Part shown: in pieces, positions 36,824 through 44,902 of the stretch
Numbering within the stretch: the first letter of the stretch is position 1
Layout: each line of letters opens with the position of its first letter
The notes under the pieces: generated by a model
The model's input: the letters and a program-made list of their open reading frames with translations, nothing else
What the model was told of the DNA's origin: nothing
Database searches by the model: none
Made by a program: the position numbers and the translations under genes
Assembly (NCBI GenBank): GCA_910585285.1
Contig: CAJUDL010000010.1
Coordinates: 1 to 64,000, forward strand
Reading direction: 5' to 3'
Source of the DNA: an uncultured Muribaculaceae bacterium
GTDB lineage: Bacteria > Bacteroidota > Bacteroidia > Bacteroidales > Muribaculaceae
Length of the DNA: 64,000 bases

Positions 36824-37184
36824 CCATGTCGCTTCAATGCCGCTACATATAATCTGCGTTTTCTTTCGGAAGCTGATTCTTTAGCCGGAAATTGCTGGCA
36901 TGTAAGACTGGCTCAGCTTGCAGAACTGATAGGATTTCATGAATTTGATATCTTTGGCACTCAGAAAGGTGTAAATATTCAGATTGAGGATTTAAAGAAA
37001 ACCTATTTTCGTGTCGTCAGGAATAAAAGTTAACAAATATGGGATTCTTACCGATTCATACAGGACAGCTGATGTTCCAGAACTTAAGGAATTCACCAAT
37101 GATCTTTATCATGTAGAGGTGAAAAACTACATCCCCTGGCTCCTGTCAGATCATTTCCCAGTGACAATTACAGTCAAGTTATAA
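36824..37184 (+). pseudogene. remnant of a secreted endonuclease/exonuclease/phosphatase gene
   Basis: In frame directly after the GH97 stop, 36824-37033 encodes ATYNLRFLSEADSLAGN, then LAQLAELIGFHEFDIFGTQ, typical of the start of Bacteroidetes EEP-superfamily proteins. It stops at TAA 37031-37033. In another frame, 37035-37184 encodes KYGILTDSY and ends SDHFPVTITVKL, typical of their C terminus with the catalytic SDH motif. About 180 central residues and the signal peptide are missing, so this is an internally deleted pseudogene. A nuclease or phosphatase here would have fed the nucleoside operon upstream. Confidence 0.8.
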
Positions 37185-37208
37185 TTAAATATATAGAAAC
37201 TCATTAAA

Positions 37209-37240
37209 AGCAGGTCAGTCGATTTTTTGAGTGACCTGCT
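37209..37240. terminator. bidirectional terminator between GH97/pseudogene and GH2
   Basis: AGCAGGTCA (37209-37217) pairs with TGACCTGCT (37232-37240), followed by TTTAAT on the plus strand and, read the other way, also by TTTTAAT. It can end transcripts from both sides. Confidence 0.75.
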
Positions 37241-37247
37241 TTTAATA

Positions 37248-40200
37248 TTAATTTATATAAGGACTTATAATGAAATCGAAAGATGTTTTTGATGATTTCA
37301 AATCATATTTATCCAGAACATCCGGTCCGCAACTCGCGTTGCCTAACGCTCTGTTGAAAGCATCAAGATGGAGTATAAGTCTGTCCGCATATTTTATTTC
37401 ATGCGGATGTTTTACACGATTGTTTCTATCGGTGTATTGTTCTTCAGCGCGGTAGTCTGATACGGACACCGCCATTAAAGAAGAATTTACAATTTTTATT
37501 CCAGTGCCGGAATTGTCTGTCAGTGCAATCCATCTGACATCTTCCTTGTTGCCGCATTCCTGAGGCAAGACATATCTTTCTGTCTCTCCGTGCGGATCAA
37601 GATCATATATACCCACGAAACAGCTTTCCTTTCTGTCAGTGTAACTATCGTGCGGTCCCCTTCCGTAATATGTTATCTTGTTATAAGCGTCTGGGAGCTC
37701 GGTCCTAAAGCCGATTCTTGGAATTATGATGCCTTTATCTTCCGGATCGGTTTCGGTATGAACGAATACGTCTCCGCTATCCATGATTTTAAAACTCATA
37801 AGGACTTTAAATATTTTCCCTTTCTCAGATGTGTATACATTTTGTGTAGACAATACTATAGAACAGTCATTTGTGTCAGATATGTTAAGATTCGATGAAA
37901 TTAAATGTAGCTTTCGTAATCCCATATTATCCCACGATTCGGTATGCGGCTTATCGTTGTCTGTTGGCAATCTGAAAACATTCAAGTGTATGGGATAGCA
38001 TATAACCTTGGTGTTTTGAATGCAATAGCTGCATAAAGTTCCTTGTGATTTTAAAAAGAGAATCGAAAAGTTTTTGCCCTCGATTATTATGCTGTCTCCT
38101 TTAATCTTTACATCAGGTTTGATTCCTTTATTTAGCTGATATCGAACGGTTGAATCATTTACATTGCTTATGCTTAGCTGTTCGGAAGCAATCGTAAATC
38201 CTTTTTTTGCCCACAGTGCATTTGATTTTAATTTTACCATACAATTCAGATAATATTCGCAATTGTTTTTAAGTCTGACTTTAGAAGGGAATTTTGTTCT
38301 CACTGAATCCCCCGGTGCCAGAGCAAGATTGTTGAATACACCTGAATCCACCGGTATTCCGTCTTTATATAATTTCCAATAAAAATCCAGATTGCTTGTA
38401 TTTGCAAAGGAATTCCTGTTTATGATAATTATATTATTATCATCGGACATTTTAAAATCTATAGGCTGATATATTTTTTTTACATTCCAACTCTTGGAAG
38501 TAGGTTTCATATCAGCCGTTACTACTCCATTGCAGCAAAAATTACCATGATTGGGTTGATCCCCGAAATCCCCTCCATAGGCAAAATAATAATCACTTTC
38601 TTTGTCAAAAACGTCAGACCTGTCGGGCACCGGCATCCTTATCCCTTGGTCTTTGAAGTCCCATATGAATTCTCCGGCAAGTGCTGGATATTTCTCATAT
38701 ATGTTCCAGATATCCCTTACGGCACCCATGGAATTGCCCATAGCATGACTATTTTCACATTGAACGTGTGGTCGACATTTCATGCCATTTTCGAAGTCAG
38801 CCAGCCGCTGCATGCCCACAGACTCGATTGAATCAATGTTTGCATACATAGAACTTGACACGTCTGCCCACTGACTGTTGCCTTCATAATGGGTAAGCCG
38901 TGTCCTGTCTAAGTTTTTGATTGCGTCTTCCACGGCTTTGAAATTATTCCCGTTGCCTGATTCGTTGCCGTAGCTCCACATTATTATTGACGGATGATTT
39001 CTGAAACGTAACACATGGTTTTGAGACCGTTCAACCATGGCATTCTTAAATTCGGGCTTATGCGAGAGAGTCCAGTCTCCGTGGCATTCTACGTTGGATT
39101 CTGCGAGAACATAGAGACCATATTTATCACACAGCTCATAAAAATATGGATTGTTGGGATAGTGAGATGTTCTCACTGCATTGATATTCAATTGCTTCAT
39201 GGCGATTATGTCAGCTTCGGTTTCTTTTAGGGAGATGGTCCGTCCGGTAAATTGGCTGTGGTCATGACGGTTTATTCCTTTTAATAAAACCTTTTTGCCG
39301 TTTATGGTCAAAGCACCGTCATTTCTGATTCCAATTTGTCGGAAACCTACTTTGCAAGACCTAATGTCGATGATGCTCTTACCATCTTTCAAAATTACGA
39401 CCAGATCATAAAGATTTGGTGTTTCGGCAGTCCATTTCAAGGGTTGTTTTACATAAAAGTCCAGTTTTATGTCGGTTCCCAAAACATGAGAGTTCTTTTT
39501 TGAAATAGTTTTTCCGTTTCTCATCAACCGGCACTCGATCTGTGGGAAAGATAGTTTTTTTCCATCTAATTTTATTTCAACGGAAGCTTTTGCGTTGTTG
39601 AATTTTTTGTCGAAAGTAGTTGTGAAGAAATAATCTCTTATTTGTGTTTGGGGTGCGGACCAGACAAGAACATCCCTCATAATACCTGTAAGTCTCCAAT
39701 AATCCTGGCATTCAAGGAAAGATCCGCTTGTAAATCTATAGACCTGAACAGATACCGTGTTTATTCCTTTTCTCAGTGCGTGTGTTATTTCGAATTCGGC
39801 AGGGAGATAACTGTCCTCGCTATATCCGATATATATTCCGTTGATCCATAGGTAAAAACCATGCCCCGCACCATTGAACCTGATGAAAGTGCGCCGCTCA
39901 TCCCAAGTTTCAGGGATGGTGAAGTCTCTTCGATAAGATCCGACGGGATTTTTCATGTTTTCATTATATGTAAAGTGTTCAGGTCGCTCTGCCATGACGT
40001 TGAATGTCTTCTGATCATAAGTGAATGGATATACATAGTTGCAATATAGCGGCTTGTCCCAAGGTTTATTGTTTCTGACAGCATATATCTGCCAGGGGCA
40101 GGGCACAGTGATGTCATCCCAGTCGTCAATGGGATACAGATCATTCTCATATCCTACGGGTCTCGTTTCTGGGTTTGGCGCCCATTTGAATTTCCATTTG

Positions 40201-40421
40201 CCGTTAAGTGATTTACAATATTCGTTAATATCTTCAGGTTTGCCAATGTAAGACAAATCTTTCAATGGAAGAGAAAGATTGCACGAATTTTCACGACTGA
40301 TGTTTGTAATTCCGATGTCGTTCCACTCAGTCCAAGTTTGAGACTTGACTGATGGCTGTGAAGTCAAAACAAATGTTGTTGTCAAAGCCAATAAAAATTT
40401 AGTAAAAACCAAGGGTTTCAT
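37248..40421 (-). CDS. secreted beta-galactosidase-type enzyme, GH2
   Basis: The 1057-aa protein starts with a signal peptide (residues 1-27) and has the LacZ-type five-domain GH2 order. Sugar-binding domain: SYRRDFTIPETW. Catalytic barrel: GINRHDHS, AVRTSHYPNNPYFYELCD and NVECHGD. The acid/base glutamate is in YGNESGNG (about residue 480) and the nucleophile glutamate in QCENSHAMGNS (about residue 555), with NS where many relatives have YA. The C-terminal Bgal small-chain domain ends ...PYIN. It probably removes beta-galactose from hemicellulose side chains. It is divergent from the ECF sigma gene and forms the left end of the PUL. Confidence 0.92.
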   Translation of the reverse strand: MKPLVFTKFLLALTTTFVLTSQPSVKSQTWTEWNDIGITNISRENSCNLSLPLKDLSYIGKPEDINEYCKSLNGKWKFKWAPNPETRPVGYENDLYPIDDWDDITVPCPWQIYAVRNNKPWDKPLYCNYVYPFTYDQKTFNVMAERPEHFTYNENMKNPVGSYRRDFTIPETWDERRTFIRFNGAGHGFYLWINGIYIGYSEDSYLPAEFEITHALRKGINTVSVQVYRFTSGSFLECQDYWRLTGIMRDVLVWSAPQTQIRDYFFTTTFDKKFNNAKASVEIKLDGKKLSFPQIECRLMRNGKTISKKNSHVLGTDIKLDFYVKQPLKWTAETPNLYDLVVILKDGKSIIDIRSCKVGFRQIGIRNDGALTINGKKVLLKGINRHDHSQFTGRTISLKETEADIIAMKQLNINAVRTSHYPNNPYFYELCDKYGLYVLAESNVECHGDWTLSHKPEFKNAMVERSQNHVLRFRNHPSIIMWSYGNESGNGNNFKAVEDAIKNLDRTRLTHYEGNSQWADVSSSMYANIDSIESVGMQRLADFENGMKCRPHVQCENSHAMGNSMGAVRDIWNIYEKYPALAGEFIWDFKDQGIRMPVPDRSDVFDKESDYYFAYGGDFGDQPNHGNFCCNGVVTADMKPTSKSWNVKKIYQPIDFKMSDDNNIIIINRNSFANTSNLDFYWKLYKDGIPVDSGVFNNLALAPGDSVRTKFPSKVRLKNNCEYYLNCMVKLKSNALWAKKGFTIASEQLSISNVNDSTVRYQLNKGIKPDVKIKGDSIIIEGKNFSILFLKSQGTLCSYCIQNTKVICYPIHLNVFRLPTDNDKPHTESWDNMGLRKLHLISSNLNISDTNDCSIVLSTQNVYTSEKGKIFKVLMSFKIMDSGDVFVHTETDPEDKGIIIPRIGFRTELPDAYNKITYYGRGPHDSYTDRKESCFVGIYDLDPHGETERYVLPQECGNKEDVRWIALTDNSGTGIKIVNSSLMAVSVSDYRAEEQYTDRNNRVKHPHEIKYADRLILHLDAFNRALGNASCGPDVLDKYDLKSSKTSFDFIISPYIN

Positions 40422-40452
40422 TTGGGTAGTATTTTATTTATAGTTATATTTG
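40421..40452 (+). promoter_or_regulatory. promoter of the ECF sigma gene
   Basis: TTTG (40421-40424) and TATATTTG (40445-40452) are 20 bases apart, an exact Bacteroidetes promoter. Transcription would start only a few bases before the ATG at 40463, so the message is nearly leaderless. The -33 box shares a base with the start codon of the divergent GH2 gene. Confidence 0.85.
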
Positions 40453-40462
40453 TATTATAATT

Positions 40463-41137
40463 ATGGAAAATGAATTTCAAATAGACGAAGACGCTCTTTA
40501 TATTCTCCGTGTCAAAAATGGTGACCATAAGGCATTTGAATATTTATTCAAAAAGTATTATGCGTCAATATGCGCTTATGCCCGCCGATTTGTGGATGCT
40601 GACGATGTAGAGGACATTGCGGATGACTTCATGATATGGTTGTGGTCTAAAAGAGAGTCTTTGGAGATTCGTGGAACATTCCGTCATTATCTTTTTACAA
40701 TGGCGTATCATAGAGCTGTTAAGGTGGCTGTTGAAAAACGTATTGCAGATCGGACAGCATCCTATATGGAGGATTATTTGCGTGACCGGGAACTTGAAGA
40801 AAACGATTTTCTGACAGGGAAAGAACTTAGAGAACGCATCTTCAAAGCAATAGAGGAACTTCCCGAATCTTATCGACAGGCATTGGTTCAGCATAGGTTT
40901 GAGGGAAAGACCTACAAAGAAATAGCTGAACTATGTGGTATGTCTGTCAAGACGGTTGACTATCGTATCCAACAGGCACTCAAACAACTGCGTAAGAATC
41001 TTGAGAACTATCTGCCTCTTGTTGCAATTGTCGTAATAATGCATTATTTAGAGAAGAATATTGAAGTTCCGGTAGAAACAGAAATCGATGCTGTTGTTCT
41101 TGCCGAGGATGAGTCGAATGCAGTTTATCTGAAATAA
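40463..41137 (+). CDS. ECF sigma factor (RpoE-type)
   Basis: The 224-aa protein has sigma region 2 (AFEYLFKKYYASICAYARRF, then DVEDIADDFMIWLW, about residues 20-65) and region 4.2 (LPESYRQALVQHRFEGKTYKEIAE, then SVKTVDYRIQQALKQLRK, about 135-185), with no region 3. In Bacteroidetes such factors sit next to a FecR anti-sigma factor and a SusC with an STN domain. Here the FecR gene is more than 7 kb away on the other strand, but both lie within the same PUL, so they are probably partners. Its own promoter is of the housekeeping type, not of the ECF type. It overlaps the end of the next gene tail to tail by 13 bases. Confidence 0.92.
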   Translation: MENEFQIDEDALYILRVKNGDHKAFEYLFKKYYASICAYARRFVDADDVEDIADDFMIWLWSKRESLEIRGTFRHYLFTMAYHRAVKVAVEKRIADRTASYMEDYLRDRELEENDFLTGKELRERIFKAIEELPESYRQALVQHRFEGKTYKEIAELCGMSVKTVDYRIQQALKQLRKNLENYLPLVAIVVIMHYLEKNIEVPVETEIDAVVLAEDESNAVYLK

Positions 41138-43272
41138 GTAATATCTCCGTCAAAATCTATATTGAGTCTTGAGAAGGCATTAACATGCAGTTTCCTGATT
41201 TGCTTTTCATCAGAAATTATTTTCAGCTTTTTCCCATTCTTTTCGATTTGGCAGTTATAGCATCCGAAGCTGCCGTCCGGGCGCTCCACGATAAATGCAT
41301 TTGACAGGACTGATTCCTCAATGAATTTAAACACCTCGTGCACATCATTATCTGAAGATACAATTGTTTGCCAGTCGGCAATCATCGGTACATATTGCTC
41401 TCCGATTATGAATTCACGGTTAGTATGCATGTCGGGGTGCGGACAGCCATAACTTGGAATGTCTGCGGAAAAGTTCGGGTCAGCGCTTGAGATCTGTTTA
41501 ACCTTTATATGAGGATCTACAACGAACGCCCATCTCAATTCTCCTGTCTCGAAGTCAATCAAAGACGCGAAAGAGGCAGCCGCATCAAACATTTCTTTAA
41601 GCCATCTTTCTTCGCCGGTCAGCAGATACGCATAATAAACAGCATATCCTCGCCATGCGCTCCATCCGTGAGGAGAAGAAATCATATTTGGCTGCATATG
41701 AACATCATATTGTGCTTCCCAGAACCTCATTGTCCCGCCCCTTCGCCTGCCATCGATAATTATTGATTGCGTCAGGCATTCGTGCTCTTTCAATAGCGTT
41801 AACATGGCATTGGTGTATTTGTCACGACTTTCCTTATCCTTGCATCTTAGAGCCAGGGAACCAATCTGTAAGGCAGCGCAACTGACCATGCCGTCTTCGT
41901 AGGTTATTTCTCCTTCGGTATTAAAATCTCCGTTCATGGAAACGAGATGATCAATTGCTCTTTTTGCACTGTTTTCGTAGCGTGTCGCTTTTGATTTGCG
42001 TCCGGCATATCGTTCTGCATCCGCCAGCTCAAGCAAACTTTTTGCGGGATAAATCACGGATGAATAATCAGTGTTTCCGTTCATGAATGCGCCGCTGTCA
42101 TTCTGAGAATATGCAATAAACCAATCTGCGATTTTTTCAGCCATCTCAAGGTCATTTATATCATGGAATGCTTCGTATCTGTCGGCTAACATTCCTACTG
42201 TTGACGCGGCATTCTGGATTCTCCATTCATATTTGATCGGTTTGCCCGAAGATTTATCAAACAGGTTGTTTAAAAGAGAATCAAATCTGTCGTTTAATAT
42301 GGTATCAACAGATAAATCGGGAAAATGTCGAGCCGCAAGAAAGGCAGAATGATAGCCATACCAACTTTCTACGTGAGAGGTCGCTTTTTGGTGATAACGC
42401 AAAGCTGCGGCACGCGCCGTTTTCAAGACCTTGCCCCATGGGAAGCGCACATTTAAATGACCATGAGTGATTTTGTCTCCATCTGTGAGTAGGATACTAT
42501 ATATCCCCGGATGTTCAGATGCATATGATGCAGCCCATTTGTCTTTTCCTACCGATACGATATTCAGAGAATTGCTATTTATTCTCAAGACCGGATTTTT
42601 GCCATAAACTATTATATTGACCGGGCGACATGGCGCAGTTGAAGTACGGTCAAGTTCGATTGTTGGTACATCTGCGGTATTGTGTATAACTCTTGAGAAA
42701 TTATCAAGACTATCTAAATCGATGATATTGACGGTCCATGTCTTTTTTTCTCCGGCTTTCAGTTGCCATAGATTTTGGGGATGATGGTCAGGCAAAGGAA
42801 GTTCACTCATAAGATCGAGATTCAGTGCTTTTATGCGATGTCCATAAAACCAATGAGGCGCCGGTTCCTGATATCCGAGATTATAATCAAGACTCCATGA
42901 AGCCACAGGGTCTTGTGATGCGATTGCCTTTATCTTTCCGGAAGGAGATTGGAGATATCCATAGCAATGTGTCGGTTCACAGATCATGAGCGTCGGAAAA
43001 AACTTGTCATTCCAGTCAGGATACTTATCCATATATGTGTCAATTCCAAGTTTTAGAGAAACTTTTTGTGGCTGAAACGGAGTGTGACGCCGGTTGTGTA
43101 GTGTAATTGAGATTGTCTCCGTGTTATTATCAGAGATTGTATTTATTTTACAGTCGATATCTGCTGCGGAGCGAGATATGGAATCATTTTCAAGAAAATA
43201 TATTTCATGTCCGGCTGCGAGACATGAAAATTTAGTAATGAGAAAAAATAAGAAAGGGATGGATCGTTTCAT
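41125..43272 (-). CDS. secreted protein of unknown function, (alpha/alpha)-toroid-like
   Basis: A signal peptide covers about residues 1-20 of 715. The first 270 residues are beta-rich and contain an HNRRHTPF... segment. From about residue 280 the sequence is helical with repeated aromatic-rich pairs (SHVESWYGYHSAFLAARHF, EWRIQNAASTVGML, AEKIADWFIAYS, SPHGWSAWRGYAVYYAYLL), as in six-hairpin glycosidase or lyase folds. I do not recognise the family. It follows SusD on the same strand after a terminator, within the PUL, so a glycan-processing role is likely but unproven. Conserved acidic residues in FWEAQYD and DFETGELRW are candidates for catalysis. Confidence 0.6.
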   Translation of the reverse strand: MKRSIPFLFFLITKFSCLAAGHEIYFLENDSISRSAADIDCKINTISDNNTETISITLHNRRHTPFQPQKVSLKLGIDTYMDKYPDWNDKFFPTLMICEPTHCYGYLQSPSGKIKAIASQDPVASWSLDYNLGYQEPAPHWFYGHRIKALNLDLMSELPLPDHHPQNLWQLKAGEKKTWTVNIIDLDSLDNFSRVIHNTADVPTIELDRTSTAPCRPVNIIVYGKNPVLRINSNSLNIVSVGKDKWAASYASEHPGIYSILLTDGDKITHGHLNVRFPWGKVLKTARAAALRYHQKATSHVESWYGYHSAFLAARHFPDLSVDTILNDRFDSLLNNLFDKSSGKPIKYEWRIQNAASTVGMLADRYEAFHDINDLEMAEKIADWFIAYSQNDSGAFMNGNTDYSSVIYPAKSLLELADAERYAGRKSKATRYENSAKRAIDHLVSMNGDFNTEGEITYEDGMVSCAALQIGSLALRCKDKESRDKYTNAMLTLLKEHECLTQSIIIDGRRRGGTMRFWEAQYDVHMQPNMISSPHGWSAWRGYAVYYAYLLTGEERWLKEMFDAAASFASLIDFETGELRWAFVVDPHIKVKQISSADPNFSADIPSYGCPHPDMHTNREFIIGEQYVPMIADWQTIVSSDNDVHEVFKFIEESVLSNAFIVERPDGSFGCYNCQIEKNGKKLKIISDEKQIRKLHVNAFSRLNIDFDGDITYFR

Positions 43273-43302
43273 GGGATGGTGATTTAATGCTTTTAAAAAG
43301 CG

Positions 43303-43339
43303 GGAGATGCAGAATGCCGGTCAAGACCTCTGCATCTCC
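43303..43339 (-). terminator. terminator of the SusC-SusD transcript
   Basis: GGAGATGCAG and CTGCATCTCC form a 10-bp stem around a loop with its own GGTC-AA-GACC pairing. Read on the minus strand it is followed by CGCTTTTT. It lies between the SusD stop and the next minus-strand gene. Confidence 0.75.
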
Positions 43340-43388
43340 TGAAACCTAAAATCTTTTAATACCTTAAATTGATTTTTTACACTCTTTA

Positions 43389-44888
43389 TTAATAACCTGG
43401 ATTCTGAATAACGAGACCTTTGCCTTCGTCAATGAATCCTTGTGGAATAGGGAACAGTTCCATGTGAGGGGCTGCAGTGCGTGAATTCTTATATAGTTTG
43501 GCGTATTCAATAAATTTTCCATGGCGGATCAGATCGCTGCGTCGCCAACCTTCAAAGAATAATTCATGACCGCGTTCAAGCAGGATGGCGTCAAGGAATT
43601 GTTCAAGTCCCGAAAAATCTGAAGCGTTATAGGGTATTAGACCTGCTCTTTCATGCACTCTGTTGAGCAGAGCGATGGCTTCCGGTGTCGGAGCCCCGGC
43701 TTCTCTTGCAAGAGCTTCAGCCTGGAGGGTAAGGACATCGGCAAACCTCAATACAATCCAGTCGATGGAAGAGCCGTCACCCGTATCGCTTGGGTCTTCC
43801 GAGTATTTTACAGGTAGAGGACCGAGTTTGAGAACTTCTTTCGGATTTTTCTCGCTGTATTTTATCCGGTCTGTGCCGACAAAGCTTGCCGCTATTGTTT
43901 CAAGCCGCTTGTCATTCGTATCATACGTATGATAAAAGTTCCAGGGCATTCTGTAGCCGTTCCATTTGTTTACAATCTTATCGTTAGTGGTAGGATAGAC
44001 TCCGGGAAGTACATGTTCCAGCCATAACTGAGTGTTGATGCCCTGATCTTCGGTGCATGCGAATATGGTTTCCTTGTTTCCCTCTCCTTCCATTGTGAAT
44101 ATGTCCTTATAATTTTTGACCAAATCATAGCCATATTCCGGTTTCATCAATTCCCTTCCCACTTTTGCCGCATCGCTCCAGCGTTTGTCATGCATGTAGA
44201 GATGCATCAATACTGTCAAGGCTGTTCCACGGGTAAAACGGCCATAATCATTGCTACCATGCTCTATTGTATATGGAAGTACCTTTGCGGCGGCAATCAA
44301 ATCTTCCTCGGCAAATTTTGAAGTATATTCAGCAGAAGATCGAGGACTGTTCTGGGTCATGAACGGCTTGTCTATCGCCTCAGGATCGATAAATTGTATT
44401 CCGCCATAGAAATCATACAGGATATATACCAGCCATCCTCTTCCACAACGAGCCTCTGCAATAGCTTTCTCTTTCAAATCCGGTGCTAAGTCGGATTCCG
44501 TGCATATACGGATGAAATTGCTCATTTTTGTGACATTGTTGATATTGTTGGCATATATAAGCGTGGATCCTTCGTTATTGCGTGTACTGAAATTAACGTT
44601 AAGGTATTCATACCTTAACGTATCGGTCCATCTGCAGGTTGCAACGTCCGTGCACATATCACTTATGATCTGTACTCCACGGTTGTTGACAGTGAACAGT
44701 CCTTCATAATGGTTGCTTCTGAACGGTGCGTAGACTGATCCTACAAGCATGGATGTCAGGTCGGCTTCAGTTTTAGGAAATACTGAAGTCGATATTTTGT
44801 CATATACTTCTGATTGCAATTCGCAAGAGGTTGTCGCCATTCCTAATGAAGTGGCAATGCCCAATAGGATAATATTTATCTTTTTCAT
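43389..44888 (-). CDS. susD: SusD-family outer-membrane glycan-binding lipoprotein
   Basis: The 499-aa product has a lipoprotein signal with the lipobox ending at Cys22 (GMATTSC). The chain has the SusD/RagB form: N-terminal SusD-like helical part with TPR-like segments, RGWLVYILYDFYGGIQF, and a C-terminal half with DVLTLQAEALARE and LLERGHELFFEGWRRSDLIRHGKF, a hallmark of the family. It caps the SusC channel and helps bind oligosaccharide at the cell surface. It begins 14 bases after the SusC stop. Confidence 0.95.
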   Translation of the reverse strand: MKKINIILLGIATSLGMATTSCELQSEVYDKISTSVFPKTEADLTSMLVGSVYAPFRSNHYEGLFTVNNRGVQIISDMCTDVATCRWTDTLRYEYLNVNFSTRNNEGSTLIYANNINNVTKMSNFIRICTESDLAPDLKEKAIAEARCGRGWLVYILYDFYGGIQFIDPEAIDKPFMTQNSPRSSAEYTSKFAEEDLIAAAKVLPYTIEHGSNDYGRFTRGTALTVLMHLYMHDKRWSDAAKVGRELMKPEYGYDLVKNYKDIFTMEGEGNKETIFACTEDQGINTQLWLEHVLPGVYPTTNDKIVNKWNGYRMPWNFYHTYDTNDKRLETIAASFVGTDRIKYSEKNPKEVLKLGPLPVKYSEDPSDTGDGSSIDWIVLRFADVLTLQAEALAREAGAPTPEAIALLNRVHERAGLIPYNASDFSGLEQFLDAILLERGHELFFEGWRRSDLIRHGKFIEYAKLYKNSRTAAPHMELFPIPQGFIDEGKGLVIQNPGY

Positions 44889-44902
44889 TTTCCTGTCATT
44901 GT

